64,000 nt of DNA from Thalassomonas actiniarum (lineage in GTDB: Bacteria; Pseudomonadota; Gammaproteobacteria; Enterobacterales; Alteromonadaceae): positions 1,798,001 through 1,862,000 of the forward strand of contig NZ_CP059735.1 of assembly GCF_000948975.2 (NCBI RefSeq), read 5' to 3'. A model generated the notes under the pieces. That model was not told the DNA's origin, did not search any database, and saw nothing but the letters and a program-made list of their open reading frames with translations. The position numbers and the translations under genes are program-made. Positions 56,597-64,000 of this stretch are shown piece by piece (the first letter of the stretch is position 1; the number at the start of each line of letters is the position of its first letter).

Positions 56597-57595
56597 TTAG
56601 AGTTTGACCAGTAATTTGCCTTTGTTTTCCCCGGTGATAAAGAGGTTTAGTCCCGAAATAGCAGACTCCAGGCCATCGAGTACATGGCAGCGGTATTTAA
56701 TTTTCCCTGCCATCACATACGGGGTGAGCTTGGCTAATAGTTCAGGTACCTGGTGAAAGTGATCCGGCATGGTAAAACCCTCAATGGTTAAGCGCTTTTT
56801 AATGACAGGGATCCAGTTCGGGCCAGGGCCGGGAACTTCTTTGGCATAATCGGCTATCATGCCGCAAACCACGATACGGCCATGGGCATTCATGCGCTCG
56901 AACACCAGGTTCTGGACAGGACCGCCGGTATTTTCAAAATAAATATCGATACCCTTTGGCGTTAAGGCGCTGAGCTGGCCTTCAATATCATCCGACTTAT
57001 AGTTAATGGCGCCGTCAAAACCGAGCTCATCGACCATCCAGGCACATTTTTCATCACTGCCGGCAACACCTATTACCCTTAATCCTTCCGCTTTGGCCAG
57101 CTGGCCCACCAAGGAACCGACAGAGCCGGCACCGCCGCTAACCACTAAGGTTTCGCCCGCTTTAGGTTTGCCGACATTAAATAACCCCTGGGTGGCGGTT
57201 AACCCGGGCAGTGCGAATACCGATAATGCGGTTTGCGCATCAACACCCGGGGGTACCTTGTTTAAGCCTTCGCCTGTACTTAACAGGTACTCTGCCCAGC
57301 CGGTCATGCCCATGACCTGATCACCGACGGCAAAGTCAGGGTTGTTACTGGCAATAACTTCAGCAATGCCCGATGAGCGCATGGTGCTGCCTAAGGCAAC
57401 CGGGGGAATATAACTCTCGGTATCCGGTGTCATCCAGCCAAACATGGCGGGATCTAACGACATATGGGTTTGTTTGAGCAGAATTTGTCCTTCACCTGGT
57501 TCGGGAATATTTTTGCTGACCACTTCAAATAAATCGGGTGTGACTGGGCCACCGGCAAAGTGTTTGCTTAATTTGATTTCGTTATAGCTGGGCAT
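56597..57595 (-). CDS. NADP-dependent MDR oxidoreductase (CurA-like)
   Basis: 332 residues, zinc-free medium-chain reductase of the leukotriene B4 12-hydroxydehydrogenase/curcumin reductase group. HMSLDPAMFGWM near the N-terminus, VSGGAGSVGSLVGQLAKAEG as the cofactor loop near residues 147-166, and YFENTGGPVQN. Reduces activated double bonds of small enones. Divergent from a LysR gene that probably regulates it. Confidence 0.9.
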   Translation of the reverse strand: MPSYNEIKLSKHFAGGPVTPDLFEVVSKNIPEPGEGQILLKQTHMSLDPAMFGWMTPDTESYIPPVALGSTMRSSGIAEVIASNNPDFAVGDQVMGMTGWAEYLLSTGEGLNKVPPGVDAQTALSVFALPGLTATQGLFNVGKPKAGETLVVSGGAGSVGSLVGQLAKAEGLRVIGVAGSDEKCAWMVDELGFDGAINYKSDDIEGQLSALTPKGIDIYFENTGGPVQNLVFERMNAHGRIVVCGMIADYAKEVPGPGPNWIPVIKKRLTIEGFTMPDHFHQVPELLAKLTPYVMAGKIKYRCHVLDGLESAISGLNLFITGENKGKLLVKL

Positions 57596-57800
57596 CTGGG
57601 GCTCCGGGAAAATAAAAAGTTAATAAAAATAAAATATTACATCTGCTTACTGCCTTATCAGGCTATTATTGACCAGTTTATTGGTAAGATATATAACCAG
57701 AATGGCTAAGCTTAATTGCTAAAAAGACAATAATGCTTGATTATGTTGCTGTTGATAGCTAATGACTTTTTATAAAAGCCGGTAAGGGACAGGTAAGGCA

Positions 57801-58709
57801 GTGGATCAGCTCAGGGCGTTAAGATATTTTTCAAAAGTGGTGGAAAGCGGCAGTTTTACTCAGGCGGCCAAGAGCTTTGGCGTGCCGGCTTCTTCTTTAT
57901 CAAGAAGGGTGGCAGATCTGGAAGCAAGCCTGGGCGCGAGTTTACTTATTCGCTCCACCCGTCAGGTCAAATTGACGGAAATAGGCCGGATTTATTTTAA
58001 TAGCATTCAGGATATTTTACATCAGCTGGAGCAAAGCGATGAAGCAGTGCGCAGTTATCAGGCAAAACCTATGGGGCAGCTGCGCATCAGCGCTATGGTA
58101 GGATTTGGTGAGCACATTTTATTACCTTTGCTGGATGAATTTAGCGAGCTTTACCCCGAGATCATTTTAGATGTCAACCTCAGCGATGAGCTATCCACCT
58201 TAGGGCATGATGAAGCGGATATCGCCATTCGCGGTGGTATTGCCCCTAATGAGCGGGTGATGGCGATAAAATTGATGGAAAACCAGTTTATTCCGGTGGC
58301 CTCTCCCGGGTATCTTAAAGCGTGGGGGCAGCCTGAAACGGCCGTCGATTTGTTGCATCACAAAGGTCTGTATTTTAATACCCCGAGGGGACCGACTCCC
58401 TGGCTGGCACAAATTGATGGCCAGTGGCAAAATGTTTCGGCTCCGGCGGCTTTTTTATCAAACAAGGGCAGCTGGATTTTGGAAAAGGCGCTGCAGGGGA
58501 GGGGGATTTTGATGTTGCCGCGCTGGGTGGTGGCGCCTTATATCGCCTCAGGGCAATTGCAGGAACTCTTCATCAAACCGGCTGTATCTGTTACCACCAA
58601 TAAAAACTTTGCCGTGTATCTGCTGTATCAAAAGCAGGAGATTATTGTGCCTAAGGTGAAAGTGGCGGTAGACTTTATCCGTGACAGGGTGCAGGCACTT
58701 TACAGCTGA
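57801..58709 (+). CDS. LysR-family transcriptional regulator
   Basis: 302 residues with a GTG start and AGG upstream. The N-terminal winged helix reads ALRYFSKVVESGSFTQAAKS and SSLSRRVADLEASLGASLLI, followed by an effector domain with QLRISAMVGFGEHILLPLL. Of the group lacking an unusual domain. The divergent MDR reductase 205 bases away is the likely target. Confidence 0.92.
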   Translation: MDQLRALRYFSKVVESGSFTQAAKSFGVPASSLSRRVADLEASLGASLLIRSTRQVKLTEIGRIYFNSIQDILHQLEQSDEAVRSYQAKPMGQLRISAMVGFGEHILLPLLDEFSELYPEIILDVNLSDELSTLGHDEADIAIRGGIAPNERVMAIKLMENQFIPVASPGYLKAWGQPETAVDLLHHKGLYFNTPRGPTPWLAQIDGQWQNVSAPAAFLSNKGSWILEKALQGRGILMLPRWVVAPYIASGQLQELFIKPAVSVTTNKNFAVYLLYQKQEIIVPKVKVAVDFIRDRVQALYS

Positions 58710-58738
58710 TAAATAAGCAAATATGAGTAGGAACAAAT

Positions 58739-59182
58739 ATGTTAACAATTCGCCAGGGGAGTTTTGAAGAAGCCATCGCCATCAAGGCCAATATTCCGGA
58801 GATGCTTGAGGTCGAGCCGGTCAGTCAACTGCTTGAGCGCATCGGTTCAAGTCCTTACCTGTTGTTGATTGCCGAAGTCGACGGCGAGCTTGCCGGTTTT
58901 AAACTTGGCTATGAAACATCAAAGGCTGAGGCGTGTTTCTACAGCTGGCAGGGAGGGGTTTTACCCGCTTACCGCAGCCAGGGCATAGCGAAAAAGCTGT
59001 TACGGGCCCAGGAAACTCAGGTAGCCGGGTTGGGATATAAAAAGATCAGGGTAAAATCCATGAACCGCTTTCCCCATATGATGAAAATGTTGCTTTCAAA
59101 CGGCTATCAAATCAGCGGTTACCAGGAAAAAACCGGGTCGGATGATGCCAAGATTACCTTTGTAAAAAAGCTGGAGCGGTAA
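58739..59182 (+). CDS. GNAT-family N-acetyltransferase
   Basis: 147 residues. The acetyl-CoA loop is visible as VLPAYRSQGIAKKLLRAQE (R/QxxGxG/A type) near residues 75-93, with the preceding beta strand ELAGFKLGYE. Substrate unknown. AGGA seven bases before the ATG; 29 bases after the LysR gene, so possibly cotranscribed. Confidence 0.88.
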   Translation: MLTIRQGSFEEAIAIKANIPEMLEVEPVSQLLERIGSSPYLLLIAEVDGELAGFKLGYETSKAEACFYSWQGGVLPAYRSQGIAKKLLRAQETQVAGLGYKKIRVKSMNRFPHMMKMLLSNGYQISGYQEKTGSDDAKITFVKKLER

Positions 59183-59342
59183 AAGACAACTTTGTTTAAA
59201 GTAAGTAAATTAAGCGATATCAGCAAGTGATCCTAATGTTAATTATGCCGGGGGAAACCTTGGTTTTAATGCATGAAATATGTAAAATAGCGCGTCTAAA
59301 AAGTTGATAAGCATAGTCATAATGCCGCTTAGCTTTTCAGGT

Positions 59343-59359
59343 GTACCTCCACCAGGAGG
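59343..59359 (+). promoter_or_regulatory. SD/anti-SD-like hairpin in the leader of the lipoprotein gene
   Basis: ACCTCC, ACCA, GGAGGGT: a short stem in which GGAGG pairs with CCTCC, about 40 bases before the ATG at 59396. Could affect ribosome access in the leader; short and may be chance. Confidence 0.3.
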
Positions 59360-59395
59360 GTTGTAAAAGACTAAACCATAATATTAGGACAATTA

Positions 59396-59932
59396 ATGCG
59401 GTTATTATTTCTATTGCTTGCTACGGCGTTGCTTTGCAGTTGCGCCACACGGGTTACTTCCCTGCAAAACGATCAAAACCTGGTCTTGAAACAAGGTAAG
59501 GGTTACGTACTCTTTGGTATTCAAACCAATCAAAACCTGAAAACGATAAATATTTCAGGCCCGCAGAATATCCAGTTAACTTCAAAAGATATCAAAGAAG
59601 GCACTAACTATTTACTGGTTGATATAGAGGCGGGCACTTACACCATAGATCGTTTAATGCTGGATAATTACTGGGAACTTGTTTTTGATGATGAAGAGTC
59701 CTGGCAATTTGACGTCAGTGCCGATGAAATCAGCTATGTCGGTCATTTGGAAGTTGTCAGGAGAGGTCATTGGTATCCGAGGATCAATATTGAGTTGGTT
59801 AACCGCTCTTCAGAGGCATTGGAGTTTTTAGAAGAAAATTACAGCAATATTCTGATGACCAATTCAGTTGTCTATGGCGGGCCCGGCCAGGACCGCTTTT
59901 TTGAATTTTTAGCCGCCCAGTTAGAGGAATAA
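59396..59932 (+). CDS. Hypothetical lipoprotein, 178 residues
   Basis: Begins MRLLFLLLATALLCSCATRV: signal peptide and lipobox CSC with the lipidated Cys at about residue 16. The rest is beta-rich, acidic at the C-terminal half, and not recognised. AGGAC precedes the ATG. It ends 2 bases before the S9 peptidase gene, so the two are translationally linked; a partner or substrate-presenting subunit at the membrane is plausible but unproved. Confidence 0.7.
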   Translation: MRLLFLLLATALLCSCATRVTSLQNDQNLVLKQGKGYVLFGIQTNQNLKTINISGPQNIQLTSKDIKEGTNYLLVDIEAGTYTIDRLMLDNYWELVFDDEESWQFDVSADEISYVGHLEVVRRGHWYPRINIELVNRSSEALEFLEENYSNILMTNSVVYGGPGQDRFFEFLAAQLEE

Positions 59933-59934
59933 TC

Positions 59935-62847
59935 ATGCGCTTGTTTAATCTTATATGTTTATTCCTGGGATTGGTGATACCTCAGCTATTGACGGCTCAG
60001 CCTTTGTCGGCAGATAAGCTATTTACCAATGCAGACAATGCCATGGTAAAACTTTCGCCTTCGGGCGATTATATCACCAGCTATTTTCGGGATGAGAAGA
60101 ACCATTACCTTGATTTGTTTAAGGTCAGCAAACATAAATCTGTATCCCGGGTAAATTTAGGCAATGATAACGCCTTAGACGGCTATAACTGGTTAAATGA
60201 GCGCCAGTTATATCTCAATATTATCAATGAAGAGCGAAAGATCAGCTTTGTCGGTGAACTGGTAGGTGAAAAGATTCAGCTTAGCCGGATTAAAACACAA
60301 GGTTATCTGGTTCATCGTTTGCCGAAGCAAGCGAATAAGGTGATGTTTGCTAAACGAAGAAGGGCCCGCTCTACGGCATACGATTTATACATCATAGGCA
60401 TAGCTCAGCTGGCTAAAGGCGATTTTGAGCAGGCATATCAGGTTGATCATGATGGCGCTAATATCAGTGACTACATTTATGATGAGCATTTAGAGCGTAT
60501 TATTACCCGTGAATACGATGAAGAGGAGAAAACCTTCTCTATCAAATATGCCGCTTTAGCGGACGGAGAGTGGCACAGGGTGATCACCCTTAAAGATGAT
60601 GAATATAGCTTTAGAACCGTCCATTTTTTAGATGAGCACACTGTTGCCGTACTTACCGATAAAGACAGTGATAAGATGCTGTTACGTGAGTTTGATATTA
60701 ATAGCCAAATGTTCGGTAAGATTATTTATCAGCATCCCAAATATGACATCACTGCTGCCAGTTTTGATGTTAACGGTCATTTAGCTTATGTCACCTATAA
60801 AAAATATGGCCTGACCCAGACACTTTATTTTGAAAAGGATAAAGCGCACTTTATCAAGCGTCTGGCTAAAACATTTAGCAATCAAGAAGTTTATGTGATT
60901 GACCACCTGGCCAAGAAAAAAATCAGTTTGTTATATGTCAACGGCTCTACCGAGCCGGGGCAGTATTTTATTTATAACCAGCAATCGGATCAGGCGAAGC
61001 GGCTATTTGTTTCTTTTTCCGATCTTCAGGACTTAAGCTTCTCACCTTCGGAGCAGATAGCGGTTAAAACCGCTGACGGTATTGAAATTGAAGCATTTTT
61101 AACCCTGGCACAAGAGATTGACCATTCGACTTTATTGGTTATGCCTCATGGCGGCCCCATAGGGGTTCAGGAAAGCGATCGTTTTAATAAAGAAGTCCAA
61201 TATTATGCCAGTCGCGGTTTTTCTGTACTGAGGGTTAACTTCAGGGGCTCTTCCGGTTTTGGTAAGGCTTTTGCCGAGCGCGGGGTCGGGGAGTTTGGCC
61301 AGTTGATCGAGCAGGATATTATGAGCGCGGTGAATCAGGTCACAAAAACACATAAATTCAAACATATGTGTGCTATCGGCGCCAGTTATGGCGGTTATTC
61401 TGCCGCGATGTTGGCGATCAAACATCCACAATTATATGATTGTGTGGTCGGCGCTTTTGGTATTTACGATCTGCCTCTGCTGTTTAATGCCAGTAACCTG
61501 CGCTCAGGGGAAGAATACCGGGAGCGAATCGCCAAAACCGTCGGTGATTTTCATGAGGGCCTGATAGATGTATCTCCTTTATACCTGTTTAAAAAATTAA
61601 AAGCGCCTATTTTATTGATTGCCGGGCGGGAAGATAATATTGCCGACTTCGAGCACTCCAATCGTTTTAAATATATCCTCAGTCGCAGCAAACATCCTGT
61701 AGAGTTTATGTTTTATCAGGATACTGCTCACGGTCACAGTGACTGGCAAGGTGACCGGCACGAGGCGGCAATAACCAGTGAGTTTTTAATGCGAACTTTA
61801 CAGTTAGCATTACCTGCGCCTGAAACGCTTAGTGCCGGGAGCAAGCAGGCAATAGCAAATGATTTTGCGAATATTGCCGACGGTTATACCGGCGATGATA
61901 ATGTTGATAACGATCAGGAAAAAGCCGTGCTTTATTATCAAAAAGCTGCCGCTTATGACCACGCCCGGGCCAACTTTAATTTGGGCAGTTATTATCATTC
62001 CGGCGAACAACTGCCTTTAGATTTGGATAAAGCGGCAACATATTATCAAAAGAGTGCAGCACTTGGATTTGCCTCGGCACATGGCCGTTTAGGGCGTATG
62101 TACATGGAAGGCGAGCATTTTGCCCAAAACTGGCAGCAGGCATTAATTCATCTTGGCAAAGCTCAGGAATTAAATGACAGCCCGTCCAACAATATACGGC
62201 TGGCACGTTTTTACTGTACTGCGCCGCAGGCCTATAAAAATGTCCCACGTTGCCTGGAACTGATGGCGTTGAGGCAGTATGAAAAGCGTTCGAAAGCTAG
62301 TTTTAATGCCGCGGTAAGGGAAATGAGTAAAGCCCTGGTATGGATTTTTGCCGAGGCTGACTTGACCGAAGAAGAACTTAAGCTGGTTAAGCAGTTTACC
62401 ATTGCTCACTATGAGTTAACGGCCACGGATGTCTCGCTTGAGAACATAGTCCAGGGGGCTTTTCAGTACCACGAAAGCAAAAGCTTTGGCGGTAATGGTG
62501 AATTCCGCCTGGTGAAACCCGACGGGCGTATGAATAAGTACAATCGGGATAAAACATTGCACCTGGGGGTGCTTTTTGATCCTGATATTCCCGGTATTGA
62601 CGGTGCCAACGAGAGAACGGCCGTTGCTGCCCGTTGGTTTACCACCACAGCAGACGGCAGACGGGAATATCTTCAGCATAAATTGCTGTACGGCGCGCCG
62701 ATCGGCGAATGGGATTTATTATATGAGATTTATGATATGGATGAGTCGATGACTATGACTTTAGAGATATATGATTTAAACCAAAATCGTTTATATTCTA
62801 AAGAGTATCAGATCCCGCCACAGATCCTGTCAGATACAGCGATATAG
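59935..62847 (+). CDS. S9-family peptidase fused to Sel1 repeats
   Basis: 970 residues. Signal peptide 1-22 (ends LLTAQ). An N-terminal beta-propeller-like region to about 390 (DYITSYFRDEKNHYLDLFKV and similar), then an alpha/beta-hydrolase S9 domain with GASYGGYS (Ser484), REDNIAD (Asp567) and TAHGHSD (His599). Two to three Sel1-type repeats occupy about 655-746 (AVLYYQKAAAYDHARANFNL, AATYYQKSAALGFASAHGRL). The last 200 residues are not recognised. Such peptidases cleave short peptides, often after Pro or acylated residues; the fusion with Sel1 suggests a protein-docking role. Likely periplasmic or membrane-associated. Confidence 0.85.
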   Translation: MRLFNLICLFLGLVIPQLLTAQPLSADKLFTNADNAMVKLSPSGDYITSYFRDEKNHYLDLFKVSKHKSVSRVNLGNDNALDGYNWLNERQLYLNIINEERKISFVGELVGEKIQLSRIKTQGYLVHRLPKQANKVMFAKRRRARSTAYDLYIIGIAQLAKGDFEQAYQVDHDGANISDYIYDEHLERIITREYDEEEKTFSIKYAALADGEWHRVITLKDDEYSFRTVHFLDEHTVAVLTDKDSDKMLLREFDINSQMFGKIIYQHPKYDITAASFDVNGHLAYVTYKKYGLTQTLYFEKDKAHFIKRLAKTFSNQEVYVIDHLAKKKISLLYVNGSTEPGQYFIYNQQSDQAKRLFVSFSDLQDLSFSPSEQIAVKTADGIEIEAFLTLAQEIDHSTLLVMPHGGPIGVQESDRFNKEVQYYASRGFSVLRVNFRGSSGFGKAFAERGVGEFGQLIEQDIMSAVNQVTKTHKFKHMCAIGASYGGYSAAMLAIKHPQLYDCVVGAFGIYDLPLLFNASNLRSGEEYRERIAKTVGDFHEGLIDVSPLYLFKKLKAPILLIAGREDNIADFEHSNRFKYILSRSKHPVEFMFYQDTAHGHSDWQGDRHEAAITSEFLMRTLQLALPAPETLSAGSKQAIANDFANIADGYTGDDNVDNDQEKAVLYYQKAAAYDHARANFNLGSYYHSGEQLPLDLDKAATYYQKSAALGFASAHGRLGRMYMEGEHFAQNWQQALIHLGKAQELNDSPSNNIRLARFYCTAPQAYKNVPRCLELMALRQYEKRSKASFNAAVREMSKALVWIFAEADLTEEELKLVKQFTIAHYELTATDVSLENIVQGAFQYHESKSFGGNGEFRLVKPDGRMNKYNRDKTLHLGVLFDPDIPGIDGANERTAVAARWFTTTADGRREYLQHKLLYGAPIGEWDLLYEIYDMDESMTMTLEIYDLNQNRLYSKEYQIPPQILSDTAI

Positions 62848-62854
62848 GGAAATG

Positions 62855-62891
62855 GCCTGAGCAGGAAGTTATTGCCTTTTCCTGTTCAGGC
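62855..62891 (+). terminator. Hairpin after the S9-Sel1 gene
   Basis: GCCTGAGCAGGAA (62855-62867) pairs with TTCCTGTTCAGGC (62879-62891) apart from one G-T pair, loop of 11. There is no T-tract afterwards, so factor-dependent termination or mRNA protection is possible. The rest of the gap to 63143 shows no gene. Confidence 0.5.
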
Positions 62892-63143
62892 ATTGATAAA
62901 CTTGCCTGCCACCGCGGTGAATCAGTTTGCTGCCTGAAACCAAAGCGCAGGTAAGGTGTTAACTACCACTTTTTGCAAATAAGCAACTATTCATTGCTAA
63001 ATCACGACTTTTCCCAGCCATTTGATTAAAAAAGATTTATTGAATAAATCCATATCAGGTGTTATAAAGGCGCTCAATTAATAACCTGTAGTTTTAGTAG
63101 TCGCTTTCCAAGATATTAAGGAAAGTGTAGAAAAGGTATGTTT

Positions 63144-63833
63144 ATGTCGACAAAATTTTTAAATTTTGCCCTGGCAGGCTTGGTTTTATTAACCGGCAAT
63201 TTCGCCAATGCTTCTTTGATCACCCACAGCGGTTACACCCTGGATACCGAAACCAATATCGTCACCGGTGAGAGCCTTGAGTGGCTGCAATGGGATGAAA
63301 CCGCCGGGCTTACCGTGGAGCAAGTGTTAAATGATTATGACGGCTGGTCGCTGGCCAACAGCAGTCATATGGCGCAATTATTTTCTGATTTTTTTCCTGA
63401 ATATACCTGGGTGGCGGATGAAAACCTTAATCAGGATAACTGGGGCACTTTTGGTGTTGACAGCATTCATAAGGACTTTGTCGAGCTGTTTGGCGCGACT
63501 TATACCGTGCCTGATGACAGGCAAGCGCTCTATTTTGATGAGTATGCGGTCTCTTCGGCTTATTTTGGTTATGACGATGATCAGGACGGTGCTATTAATA
63601 TGGCGTATGTGCGTGATGGTTATGGTTTTGCCAGCTCCGGCAACGAAATCCCGCCTCTTGCCTGGTTATCCTCTGACTGGGTGACCCCGGCAGATCAGGG
63701 GGAAAGCCGTTATGGCGTTGCCCTGGTGCGGACGGTTGGCAGCGCTAATACTGTGAGCGTACCTGAGCCCAATATCCTGGTGATTTTTGCCTTAGGTTTG
63801 TTGTGTTTTGGCTGTCGCCGTTTGCTGAAGTAA
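63144..63833 (+). CDS. PEP-CTERM sorting-domain protein
   Basis: 229 residues from ATG 63144 (AAGG seven bases upstream; ATG 63138 is in frame but too close to it). Signal peptide MSTKFLNFALAGLVLLTGNF ending near ANA, a mature domain rich in Asp, Trp and Tyr without a known fold, and a C-terminal VPEPNILVIFALGLLCFGCRRLLK: the PEP motif, a hydrophobic helix and a basic end. It would be processed by an exosortase (EpsH/XrtA) and is linked to exopolysaccharide surfaces. No exosortase is in this window. Confidence 0.88.
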   Translation: MSTKFLNFALAGLVLLTGNFANASLITHSGYTLDTETNIVTGESLEWLQWDETAGLTVEQVLNDYDGWSLANSSHMAQLFSDFFPEYTWVADENLNQDNWGTFGVDSIHKDFVELFGATYTVPDDRQALYFDEYAVSSAYFGYDDDQDGAINMAYVRDGYGFASSGNEIPPLAWLSSDWVTPADQGESRYGVALVRTVGSANTVSVPEPNILVIFALGLLCFGCRRLLK

Positions 63834-63886
63834 GATTATCCTGAGTTATTGTTAAGCCCAAGACGGCTGGTTAATCACTCGCCGTT

Positions 63887-64000
63887 TTAATGCTTACTTA
63901 TCGGCAATTCCACTGTGGCTATACTGCCGGTTTTATCGCTGCGGTTATCCAGGCTTAATTTCCCTTCATGCATTTCCAGTATCTGTCGACACAGCACTAA
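63887..64000 (-). CDS. Sensor histidine kinase, C-terminal end (partial)
   Basis: The minus-strand frame is open at the window edge and stops with TAA at 63887-63889. It reads LVLCRQILEMHEGKLSLDNR, then SDKTGSIATVELP, the last part of an HATPase_c domain. The 5' part and any regulator lie beyond base 64000. Confidence 0.75.
   Translation of the reverse strand, partial: LVLCRQILEMHEGKLSLDNRSDKTGSIATVELPISKH

Noticed and set aside
1-64000. tRNA or rRNA genes
   Set aside because: I looked for the T-loop consensus (GGTTCGAATC-like) with a matching acceptor end and for rRNA stretches, and saw none. A covariance-model search would be decisive.

Overview
The window looks like a chromosomal segment of a marine gammaproteobacterium of the Alteromonadales, most like Colwelliaceae (Thalassomonas or Colwellia type). 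The grounds are the gene orders leuS-lptE-holA-nadD-rsfS-rlmH-mrdA-rodA-rlpA-dacA-ybeD-lipB-lipA and smrB/prmB-aroC, a FadI/FadJ beta-oxidation pair, a moxR/Bat operon beside an ECF sigma factor with a DUF3379 partner, a PEP-CTERM protein, a propeller-sensor GGDEF-EAL protein and moderate GC. The genus is inference. No rRNA, tRNA, CRISPR array, prophage or transposase gene was recognised.

Layout. 0-11 kb (+): UDP-sugar and sugar-phosphate genes (3' end of ugd, galU, pgi) surround a sulfate-activation set (cysD, cysN, SLC13/RCK permease, cysC, DHH phosphoesterase), then galE and an SDR. Together they supply UDP-sugars and PAPS. 11-15.6 kb (-): EAL-HDOD protein, proline/Na+ symporter with a duplicated upstream region, DUF3379 anti-sigma and ECF sigma. 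15.8-23.1 kb (-): six-gene moxR-DUF58-DUF4381-VWA-VWA/TPR-batD operon. 23.5-27 kb (+): fadI-fadJ behind a FadR-like palindrome. 27.1-33.6 kb: an AT-richer stretch with small unknown genes and a 1,542-residue sensor with GGDEF and EAL domains.

33.6-37.1 kb: an insulinase-family protease (-) and divergent sixA (+), followed by an unexplained 434-base gap rich in inverted repeats. 37.5-41.5 kb: smrB (-), then a membrane protein and HxlR regulator divergent over three 20-base direct repeats, then prmB-aroC (+). 41.7-55.6 kb (-): the lipoate, cell-shape, ribosome-maturation and leuS block. Two copies of a 159-base palindromic MITE-like repeat lie at 43.9 and 55.8 kb. 56-64 kb: a zinc-ribbon protein, a divergent MDR reductase/LysR pair, a GNAT enzyme, a lipoprotein paired with an S9 peptidase-Sel1 fusion, a PEP-CTERM protein, and the 3' end of a histidine kinase on the minus strand.

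Most of the window is conserved housekeeping. The points most worth following are the DHH enzyme inside the sulfate-activation operon (a possible pAp phosphatase), the lipoprotein/S9-Sel1 pair, the compensating changes between the two MITE copies, the triple operator-like repeat at the HxlR gene, the two tandem micro-ORFs near 28.3 kb, and the inverted-repeat-rich gap between sixA and smrB.
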